DNA of 64,000 nt from VRUE01 sp963698085. Its GTDB lineage: Bacteria > Actinomycetota > Thermoleophilia > Solirubrobacterales > 70-9. How positions within the stretch are numbered: position 1 is the stretch's first letter; every line of letters starts with the position of its first letter. The DNA is taken from the NCBI GenBank assembly GCA_963698085.1, contig OY969122.1:1054001-1118000 (forward strand), read 5' to 3'. The notes beneath the pieces were generated by a model. That model had not been told where the DNA came from. It saw nothing but the letters and a program-made list of their open reading frames with translations, and did no database searches. The translations under genes and the position numbers were made by a program. Shown here piece by piece: positions 24,979-31,229 of the stretch.

Positions 24979-25779
24979 CTAGACCACCTCCGGCTTTCGT
25001 CCCGATACGAATTGGGCGAGACCGGTGACCTGCTGGTCGATCTCGACCAGGCCCTCATCGATCAGCGCCCCCGTCACCTCGTCGCGCCCGAAGACCCGCA
25101 CGCCGCTCAACCCTCGCACGATCGTGCTGGCGGCGCCATCGGGGAGCAGGCCCCTGTTGCAGCTGGTCAGCAATGCCAGGCGACCGCCCGGCGCGAGGAC
25201 ACGGACGATCTCCCCAAGCGCCCGCATCGGCTCCTCGATCAGGTACAGGGCGGCGAAGCAGCAGATCGCGTCGAAGCTGCCGTCGCGGAACGGCAGCGCA
25301 CAGGCGTCACCACGCAGGTAGGCGACGTTGGCGTCATCGGTTTCTCGAACGGCGACGTCCAGCATCGGCGCCGAGGCGTCGATGCCGACGACGATGCCCT
25401 CGCTCGCCGCCGCGGCAAAGTCGCGGCTGAAGTTGCCCGGGCCGCAGGCAACGTCGAGGACCCGGTCGCCGGAGTCGATCGAGAGCATCGCCAGCGCGAT
25501 CCGGTGCTCCTCCTCCGTCCCCGGCCCGCTCAATCCCATCAGCAGGCGGCCACCGAGCGGACGCCAGAAGCGCTGGTAGACCAGGGGCAGCACCCGGCTC
25601 ACCATCAGCCGCTGGCCGAGACGCGTCCCGGTCGGGTCCCGTTGTCCGAGGAGGTCGAGATAGCCATGGCTGACGTCGACGCCCTCGCTCTGGAGGGGCG
25701 TCGCGAAGAGGCTCAGTGCCTGCTCGATCGCGGGTGAGAGGTCTCGTTGCTCACTGGAGAGTAAGGCGGGGTCAGCCAT
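24979..25779 (-). CDS. Class I SAM-dependent methyltransferase (ubiE-like)
   Basis: A 266-residue methyltransferase starting at ATG 25779. VLDVACGPGNFSRDFA (about 109-124) is the SAM motif; GIDASAPML, GDACALPFRDGSFDAICCFA and LAPGGRLALLT follow in canonical order. The open frame upstream to 26331 is antisense to the next operon and is not coding. Its stop codon abuts the SRPBCC gene, so the two are coupled. Such three-gene groups (methyltransferase, SRPBCC, reductase) suggest a small lipid-modifying pathway. It is divergent from the ATPase/nuclease operon. Confidence 0.83.
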   Translation of the reverse strand: MADPALLSSEQRDLSPAIEQALSLFATPLQSEGVDVSHGYLDLLGQRDPTGTRLGQRLMVSRVLPLVYQRFWRPLGGRLLMGLSGPGTEEEHRIALAMLSIDSGDRVLDVACGPGNFSRDFAAAASEGIVVGIDASAPMLDVAVRETDDANVAYLRGDACALPFRDGSFDAICCFAALYLIEEPMRALGEIVRVLAPGGRLALLTSCNRGLLPDGAASTIVRGLSGVRVFGRDEVTGALIDEGLVEIDQQVTGLAQFVSGRKPEVV

Positions 25780-25867
25780 CGCCCTTGAGGCTAGCGCCCA
25801 TATCGTGAACGGATGAATGACCTCTGAACAACAGGGAGCTCGCAGGCCGTCTGTCGAGGGTTCGATG

Positions 25868-25897
25868 CAGTCAGGTCTCTTGCAAGGGACCTGACTG
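25868..25897. promoter_or_regulatory. Operator-like 30-bp palindrome upstream of the ATPase/nuclease operon
   Basis: CAGTCAGGTC..GACCTGACTG arms pair at 14 of 15 positions with no loop. It ends 20 nt before GTG 25918, and a -10-like TATCTT lies at 25903-25908, so it would overlap the -35 region. A repressor site is the simplest explanation. Confidence 0.6.
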
Positions 25898-25917
25898 ATT
25901 GCTATCTTCGCCCCCCA

Positions 25918-27117
25918 GTGAGCCAGCTCCCCCCCGACACCATCCCCAGGACGCACCGGATCGTCGAGCACTCGCGCGACCAGCTGCTGGGAATCGCCGG
26001 CGGTGAGGGAACCTTTGAGGATTGCCGCATCCGCTACGGGCGCACCCAGGAGCGCCTTGCGCGCGAAAGCAAGGGTCGCGTCACCGCTCCACGGGTGAGC
26101 GAGGCGGACCGGAACTGGTCGCCGACCGCTGACGTCCTCTCCGAGATGATGCGTTGGGAGGCGGTCGAGCGCAAGCCCCTGCCGTCGGCACGACGCTTCG
26201 TCGACGCCCACCGCGACGAGGTCTTCGAGATCTCCGCCGAGGTGGGCCAGCCGCTGGTCGAGGCGGCGCGCAGCAGCGCCTCCGAGTACATCAACCGCGT
26301 CACCGAGGTCCTGATCGCCGCGCACCCTCACCTACAGCGCCTGCTCACGGCCCTCGACTCGGGTCCGATCGCCTGGCCGTTCGTCAACCAGGGCGACATA
26401 CAGCGGGGACGGGAAGCAAAGCTCGGCGCCGCTGGCTGGGCGAAATGGGCGACGGAGATGATCGGCGAGGGGATCGAGCCGGAGCAGACCGAACAGATCA
26501 TCACCTCGCACCTGCACCGCCGCTTCGGCAAGCGTCCGCCCGAGAGTCCGAGCGACCGGGCTCTCGCCGAGGCGACGAACGACGCGATGGCCGTCGCCGG
26601 CTTCACCGCTCGCGGCCTGCCGCTCGACGCGACCACGATCAAAACGCTGAATCGCTGGGGCAACGAGCTCCTCCTGATCGACCAGAGCCGCTACGCCCCT
26701 GCCTACGCGCAACGCAACGTGGTCTGGCTCGCCGCCACGCTCGAGACGGGGGGCAACGGGCCGCTGCGACCCGTCCGCCACGGGCTCGGCTGCTACGGCG
26801 AGAAGGTCGCGGAGGCGCTTGTCGATGCCTACTTCGCCCAGGCCACAGCGGCCGACTCCTCTCTGCGCGAGCCCTACCTGCCCGTTCATACCGTGAGGGC
26901 GCAAGCCGCACTCGAGACGAGGGTGATGCGAACTCTGGGCGACCGAGTCCTTACCCAGCTGGTCGATGGCCAGTACCCGGAGCTCGACGTGTCGGTCTTC
27001 GTGCACATCGGTACGCGAGCGGCCCTGCCGAGCTCCGAGCCTCCGTTCCGCTACCAGGAGCGGCGGCGACTCGAGCTGACGATTTCCAGATCCACCAACA
27101 CGAGGAGACGAGGATGA
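25918..27117 (+). CDS. Unknown protein, first gene of an ATPase/nuclease operon
   Basis: I do not recognise this 399-residue protein. It is rich in predicted helix, has no signal peptide and no membrane segment. Around residues 75-95 is an SEMMRWEAVERKPLPSARRF stretch that looks winged-helix-like, and the C-terminus is very basic. It starts with GTG 25918, nine nt after a -10-like TATCTT, so the transcript may be leaderless. Its stop overlaps the ATG of the ATPase (ATGA), and base composition matches the host. Fixed coupling to an ATPase and a nuclease-like protein suggests an adaptor, sensor or DNA-binding component. Confidence 0.6.
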   Translation: MSQLPPDTIPRTHRIVEHSRDQLLGIAGGEGTFEDCRIRYGRTQERLARESKGRVTAPRVSEADRNWSPTADVLSEMMRWEAVERKPLPSARRFVDAHRDEVFEISAEVGQPLVEAARSSASEYINRVTEVLIAAHPHLQRLLTALDSGPIAWPFVNQGDIQRGREAKLGAAGWAKWATEMIGEGIEPEQTEQIITSHLHRRFGKRPPESPSDRALAEATNDAMAVAGFTARGLPLDATTIKTLNRWGNELLLIDQSRYAPAYAQRNVVWLAATLETGGNGPLRPVRHGLGCYGEKVAEALVDAYFAQATAADSSLREPYLPVHTVRAQAALETRVMRTLGDRVLTQLVDGQYPELDVSVFVHIGTRAALPSSEPPFRYQERRRLELTISRSTNTRRRG

Positions 27118-28355
27118 GCAACGCATACGAGCACATGGAGGAGGCATGGGGATTCGAGGAGAACCCCTTCCCCCAGGCGGCGATCTCCTCGGGAAGGACG
27201 GAGCCCTACAGCCCCGAGGTCTTTCCCGCGGAGACGCTGGAATTCCAGACCAAGGTCGTCCGTGGAGCGCTGCAGGGGGCCAGCCCGATGGCGTTCCTCT
27301 GGAGCCGTGGACGTGGCGGGGACACGGGCTTCGGCAAGACGGCCCTGATGCACCACACCGTCAGCGAGATCAATCAGGACTGGGGGCGTTCGATCGAGCT
27401 CGGCACCGGGATGAAGCCGGACAGAGTCGTGCCGATCGCCGCCGGATTCTCCGAGCTGAACACGTTGACGCGCACGGGCATGTACCCGGTGCTCTTCAAC
27501 GCCGCCCTCAGCATGGCTGCGAACTCGAACAGCCCGCTGATCCGCGCGCGGGCCCTGATCGCGGAGGCGGTGGGCGACGACTCCCCAGCGGCGATCAGCA
27601 GCGCGCTCGCCGCCGCTCGCCTAGAGCACGCGCCGACCAGCGCCGCACTGCGGCCCGACGTCCTCGACGTCTTCTGTGGGGCGGTCGACGAGCTGCCCGC
27701 CGTCCTCGGCGGGGTCTCCGACACGGGGCAGATCCGCAACGGCCTCCAGTACCTCAACTTCGCCCTGGTCGCCTTCGCCGCGGCCGGGGTGCGGAAGGTG
27801 TTCCTGATGATCGACCAGCTCGAGGACCTGGCCACCAACAAGTCCCTGCCCGCGGCGAAGCGACGCCGGGAGATCGGGCGAATCCGCGACCTGATGGAGA
27901 CCGAGCCCTTCGCCTCAATGCTCCACCAGTCCTACACCTTCCACGCGACCGCGGCCGCCGACCTGGAGACGTTCTGGGAGGCGCACCGTCTCCCGGCCTT
28001 CGAGGACAACGCCTCCAACCAGGGCTCGGTAGTGGTGCTGCGGGGCATGCAGGACGACGACCAAGTGGAGAAGCTGCTGCAGGTGTGGATGGAGCCGTGC
28101 CGCGACGGCAGCGTCGCCAACGGGTCGATCGCGCCGTTCGAGCGTGAGGTGCTGACGCTGCTGCGGGACGTCTCACAGGGGCGCCCGGGGCTGCTCCTGC
28201 GGTCGGCGCACGAGCTCTTCATCGCCGCCGCCGAGGCCCAGGTGGCGATGATCGACGCGAACTTCGCCCAGGATCACCTGAGCGGGGTCCGGGTCGAGGA
28301 GGAGGCGGTGGACGAGCCAGGCTATGCCGACGACGTGACCGATCTTCTCGCCTGA
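27114..28355 (+). CDS. P-loop ATPase of a three-gene conflict-type operon
   Basis: A 413-residue soluble P-loop NTPase. Walker A is GDTGFGKT (69-76) and Walker B is VFLMIDQLED (229-238) with Asp234 and Glu237. The DQLED form resembles AAA+/STAND-type ATPases (KAP, archaeal ATPase and ORC-like groups) rather than ABC or helicase types. The N-terminal YEHMEEAWGFEENPFPQ motif is typical of ORC/Cdc6-like and ExeA-like ATPases (W-G-F-x-x-N-P-F). It overlaps the gene before by 4 nt and the one after by 1 nt, so stoichiometric expression is likely. I infer that it senses or remodels a target and controls the downstream nuclease-like protein. Confidence 0.72.
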   Translation: MSNAYEHMEEAWGFEENPFPQAAISSGRTEPYSPEVFPAETLEFQTKVVRGALQGASPMAFLWSRGRGGDTGFGKTALMHHTVSEINQDWGRSIELGTGMKPDRVVPIAAGFSELNTLTRTGMYPVLFNAALSMAANSNSPLIRARALIAEAVGDDSPAAISSALAAARLEHAPTSAALRPDVLDVFCGAVDELPAVLGGVSDTGQIRNGLQYLNFALVAFAAAGVRKVFLMIDQLEDLATNKSLPAAKRRREIGRIRDLMETEPFASMLHQSYTFHATAAADLETFWEAHRLPAFEDNASNQGSVVVLRGMQDDDQVEKLLQVWMEPCRDGSVANGSIAPFEREVLTLLRDVSQGRPGLLLRSAHELFIAAAEAQVAMIDANFAQDHLSGVRVEEEAVDEPGYADDVTDLLA

Positions 28356-29209
28356 TGCCCCAGCCGCTCGCGCTCGTCAGCAGCCTGGCGCTGGACGCTC
28401 ACCTGTTGTCTCGCTTCACGCCTCCCGCCGACCGGGCGCCGGACGGCCGCGCCTGGCAAAGCGCAGTCGCCCAGTTGCTCTGGCGCCCAGAGCTCACGCG
28501 GCGACAGCATCCCGGCCACCGCGGCGTCTTCGGCGGCCAGTCGGCCTCGGGGGTGGAGCACGAGATCGACGGCATCGGCGCCGGCAGTGGGGTCGCCGTG
28601 TGGATCGAGTCGAAAGCCCGGAAAGCGCTCGACAAGTCCGACGTGGCCACGTTCCGGCTCAAGTGCGAGGACTTCTTCCGGGCGCGGGCAGGCGAGGACC
28701 CGACCGCTGTCGCCGAGGAAAGCTGGTGGCCGCTGCTGGTCAGCTCGGAGGCGACGACGCGATCTGTCCGCCGCCTCTGCCACGCGCACTCGATCGTCCT
28801 CTGCGACCCCTGCCTCCTGCCCCTGCCGGTCCTGCTGCGGGCGGCCGAGCGGCCGAGCGCCGACGAGCACCTCTCGGAGGTACTGCTTGCCGAGTTCGTG
28901 CGCTTGGCCGAGCCAGTATGCCAGCCGATGCAGGGAGTCTGGCGAATCGATCCCGAGCGACGGCGGATCGTTCAGCAGATCGACGGCCCGAGCGCCGAAG
29001 ACGTCGACCACCTGCTCCACCTTCAAGCCGAGTTGACCTTCGACCTCCTCGACGTCCTCGAGTCACAGCGCCCGGGCTGGCTGGAGATCCGCGCGCGAGC
29101 CGTCGAGGAGAGGGTGGCGGCACATCTGTTGAGCGTGGCCCCATCAAGCAGCGAGGATGTCGAGTCGATGGGCGGTACTGGGCTCGAACCAGTGACCCCC
29201 TCCTTGTAA
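28355..29209 (+). CDS. PD-(D/E)XK nuclease-like protein, 3' end replaced by tRNA sequence
   Basis: A 284-residue protein whose core looks like a PD-(D/E)XK nuclease: VEHEIDGIG with Asp72, then AVWIESKAR with Glu85 and Lys87, then a helix (KSDVATFRLKCEDFF) and strand PLLVSS. A conserved LCDPCLLPLPVLLRAA region follows. It overlaps the ATPase by 1 nt (TGATG). The last 13 codons, from ATGGGC at 29168 to the TAA, are tRNA-Val 3' sequence, so the natural C-terminus was lost or altered when the island inserted. The protein may still work because the active site lies in the first 110 residues. The assignment is by motif only. Confidence 0.65.
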   Translation: MPQPLALVSSLALDAHLLSRFTPPADRAPDGRAWQSAVAQLLWRPELTRRQHPGHRGVFGGQSASGVEHEIDGIGAGSGVAVWIESKARKALDKSDVATFRLKCEDFFRARAGEDPTAVAEESWWPLLVSSEATTRSVRRLCHAHSIVLCDPCLLPLPVLLRAAERPSADEHLSEVLLAEFVRLAEPVCQPMQGVWRIDPERRRIVQQIDGPSAEDVDHLLHLQAELTFDLLDVLESQRPGWLEIRARAVEERVAAHLLSVAPSSSEDVESMGGTGLEPVTPSL

Positions 29210-29211
29210 GG
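29168..29211 (-). repeat. Distal attachment site: tRNA-Val(TAC) 3' fragment
   Basis: A partial tRNA covering the acceptor 3' strand, T arm, variable loop and part of the anticodon loop, identical to 47925-47968. It has no D arm or 5' acceptor strand, so it is not a functional tRNA. Confidence 0.9.
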
Positions 29212-29372
29212 CGCTGGGGTGGATTCTAGAAGAGCGGCTGGAATCGCCGACTGTGCAGGGGATTCGTGATCTGGGTCTGCACCTGCGGTCCGGCCGAATA
29301 CGCGGGGATATGCGCCGATTTACTCCGTTTCGGGCACTCCTGGGGCCGAGTGCCCAGACGGGTTGGCGACGC
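29212..29372. other. Non-coding segment after the attachment site
   Basis: About 160 nt without a gene. It includes a GGGCACTCctgggg..GAGTGCCC hairpin (about 29333-29357) that resembles the GGGCACTCGTGCCC palindrome beside tRNA-Val 2 (47827-47854). Both may be recombinase or excisionase arm sites. Confidence 0.4.
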
Positions 29373-30122
29373 TCAGCTCGCGTGAACGGCGCAGGTGGTC
29401 CAGTCGAAGCTCTCCGGGAGCGCATCGAGGATGTCGCCGCAGCTCTCTCCGCTGCCCTGGACGGGCTCGTAATTCCGGCGAACGTGACGCCCGATAACTA
29501 CCAACGCCACCTTCTTCGCTCCGGCCGCAGTCAGAGCGTGCGCAGCGGATTGGGCGTGGCCTCCCGCAGTCCAAGTGTCGTCGAGCAGCAACACAGATTT
29601 GTCGGAGAGGTCGGCGATCGCCCTGTAGCGATTGGAGTCGAACTCGCGCCCCTCCACCTCACCGGTCGGCGCGAGCGTCCGCTGTAGGCGCTCCTTGATC
29701 GGCTCGATCCAGGCGGTCAGCCCTGCAAAGGCGGAATGCTCATCCCGCTCTGGCTTGCTCGACGGGACGATCGTGACGAGGTCGAAGCCGTCCACGCCGG
29801 CCGCGCGGGCAACGCACGACTCGTGGTCTCGTAGGAAACGCCAAAGGATCGCCGCGAGGCGAACCGCGTCGTGGCGCCGGATGCCCGCGTTGCGGCTGTC
29901 CTTGTAGTTGCGAAGCGCCAGATGCATCTGCCCGAGATGCTCGCTGTAGGTGATGGGCACCACCGCATCGAGGCAATCCGGCTGGTTGTCGCAACTACGG
30001 CAGGTTTCGAAGTCCGGATTTATGAACGTCCAGCAGACCCGACAGATGCCAGGACCCGCCGCGACGATGTTCCGCATCGCTCGCTCGTAGGCCTGGCTGG
30101 CCTCATCGACCCCGAGGGCCAT
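29373..30122 (-). CDS. ComF-like phosphoribosyltransferase paired with DprA
   Basis: A 249-residue type I phosphoribosyltransferase. An N-terminal Cys cluster (CRVCW and CRSC at about residues 27-45) could bind zinc as in ComF. The PRPP loop VLLLDDTWTAGG (about 175-186) is intact, and VTIVPSSKPER lies upstream as in ComF relatives. In true ComF/DprA competence systems the genes are usually apart and there is a com apparatus; none is visible here. The gene follows dprA by 7 nt in an SOS-boxed operon inside a genomic island, so a role in DNA conflict or element biology is more likely than competence. Confidence 0.78.
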   Translation of the reverse strand: MALGVDEASQAYERAMRNIVAAGPGICRVCWTFINPDFETCRSCDNQPDCLDAVVPITYSEHLGQMHLALRNYKDSRNAGIRRHDAVRLAAILWRFLRDHESCVARAAGVDGFDLVTIVPSSKPERDEHSAFAGLTAWIEPIKERLQRTLAPTGEVEGREFDSNRYRAIADLSDKSVLLLDDTWTAGGHAQSAAHALTAAGAKKVALVVIGRHVRRNYEPVQGSGESCGDILDALPESFDWTTCAVHAS

Positions 30123-30129
30123 GGCGGCG

Positions 30130-31035
30130 TTAAGCGATCAGGGCGAGGTCGTTCGAATAGAGCCGCTCGAGGTGCCCCACGATCTCCTCGCCGCTGTCGA
30201 CCACGTAGGTGCTGGGACGCTGCTCCGCGTACGTTTGCGCCCACTGGTGGTGCAGTAGCGAGCGCAAGAGGAAGACCGGCCTGCCTTGCTCGATCGCCAA
30301 GCGAGCCTGCATGCGCGCTCCGCTTTTGTTGCCAGCCTCGACGACGACGCTGGCGCGAGCGAAGCCGGACATCACCGCGTTCCGCTGGGGAAACGTCCAG
30401 CGTCGCGGCTCCTGGCCTGGCCAGAACTGAGAGATGACGGCACTCTCGCGACCGAGCTGTTCCTGCAGCTCGGCGTTCTGCTTCGGGAAGTGGTGCCGGA
30501 GCCCCGTGCCGATGACCGCCACCGTGCGGCCCGCTGCGTCTAGCGTCGCCCGGTGGGCAGCGCTGTCGATGCCGGCGGCGAGCCCGCTAACGACGACGAA
30601 GTCACGGGCGACGAGATCGCGAGCAATCTCCGCGGCCTTCTCAAGGCCCTCAGGCGAAGCTTTGCGACTTCCCACCACTGCCACGGAGCGCTCGTCGGCG
30701 GGGCTCAGCTCGCCCCGTACGAAGAGCGCGGGTGGGCGGTCATGAACCATCCGCAGGTTCGTCGGATAGGCAGCGTCCAGAACGGTTATGAGCCGGATCC
30801 CCTCCCGCTCGTAGGAGATCACCCGCTCCTCGAGCTGATCCAGCGTGATCTCTGCACTTTCGACCGCGAAGAGTCGAGGATCTCCGGTCTCCTCCAACTC
30901 CTTCAGGAGGGCAAGAGCGCTCTCCGCCTCCTCGATCGAGCCGGCCAGTCGGTTCCACTCCACCCTGCGCCGAGCCATAAGAGCGAGAACAGCCGCTCGC
31001 TCCCTGGTACTGACCAGCGTTTCGTTATCGAACAT
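30130..31035 (-). CDS. dprA: DprA-like (SLOG/Rossmann) protein
   Basis: A 301-residue DprA-family protein that should bind single-stranded DNA or nucleotides. The Rossmann-like core is clear: SVAVVGSRKASPEGLEKAAE, VVVSGLAAGIDSAAHRATLD, TVAVIGTGLRHHFPKQN and SVVVEAGNKSGARMQARLAI. The usual C-terminal winged helix is absent. ATG 31035 is chosen; the frame extends to 31125, but the ATG sits inside a perfect LexA box (31029-31042), so transcription likely begins at or just before it. It heads an operon with the phosphoribosyltransferase. It is a stand-alone conflict-type DprA rather than the housekeeping copy, judging by context. Confidence 0.83.
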   Translation of the reverse strand: MFDNETLVSTRERAAVLALMARRRVEWNRLAGSIEEAESALALLKELEETGDPRLFAVESAEITLDQLEERVISYEREGIRLITVLDAAYPTNLRMVHDRPPALFVRGELSPADERSVAVVGSRKASPEGLEKAAEIARDLVARDFVVVSGLAAGIDSAAHRATLDAAGRTVAVIGTGLRHHFPKQNAELQEQLGRESAVISQFWPGQEPRRWTFPQRNAVMSGFARASVVVEAGNKSGARMQARLAIEQGRPVFLLRSLLHHQWAQTYAEQRPSTYVVDSGEEIVGHLERLYSNDLALIA

Positions 31036-31042
31036 ATGTTCG
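31029..31042. promoter_or_regulatory. LexA (SOS) box over the dprA start
   Basis: CGAACATATGTTCG is a perfect 14-bp palindrome and fits the Gram-positive/actinobacterial LexA consensus GAAC-N4-GTTC. The ATG inside it, read on the minus strand, is the dprA start codon, so LexA bound here would block the operon until DNA damage. Confidence 0.78.
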
Positions 31043-31174
31043 GATTCTAGCCTAGGCACAGGACAACCGTAGCGGCCTCGATATTCGCTCTCCCTTCGGA
31101 CGGCGTGGCCGGCAAATCCCAGCATCAGCCTGACTTCCGGCGCGGCAATTATTTTCCCGGTACTTGCAGGATCT

Positions 31175-31208
31175 CACCTTGGCACTCTCCTGGATGAGTG
31201 CCAAGGTG
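31175..31208. promoter_or_regulatory. Perfect inverted repeat upstream of the zinc-hook ATPase
   Basis: Arms CACCTTGGCACTC (31175-31187) and GAGTGCCAAGGTG (31196-31208) pair perfectly around an 8-nt loop. It ends 21 nt before ATG 31230. It has no T-tract, so an operator or mRNA leader hairpin is more likely than a terminator. Confidence 0.7.
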
Positions 31209-31229
31209 ACTGGCCGACAGGAAGCTCTG

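Noticed and set aside
24979..26331. Extension of the methyltransferase gene to 26331
   Set aside because: The extra 184 codons are antisense to the start of the ATPase/nuclease operon and cross its promoter palindrome; the SAM-methyltransferase similarity fits ATG 25779.
29168..29209. A conserved-looking peptide MGGTGLEPVTPSL as a natural C-terminus
   Set aside because: It is the translation of tRNA-Val sequence on the opposite strand and is identical to the segment in the intact tRNA; it is not a selected protein domain.
29373..31035. Interpreting dprA plus comF-like genes as a natural competence locus
   Set aside because: No comEA, comEC or pilus gene is visible, the pair is on a tRNA-integrated island and carries a LexA box.
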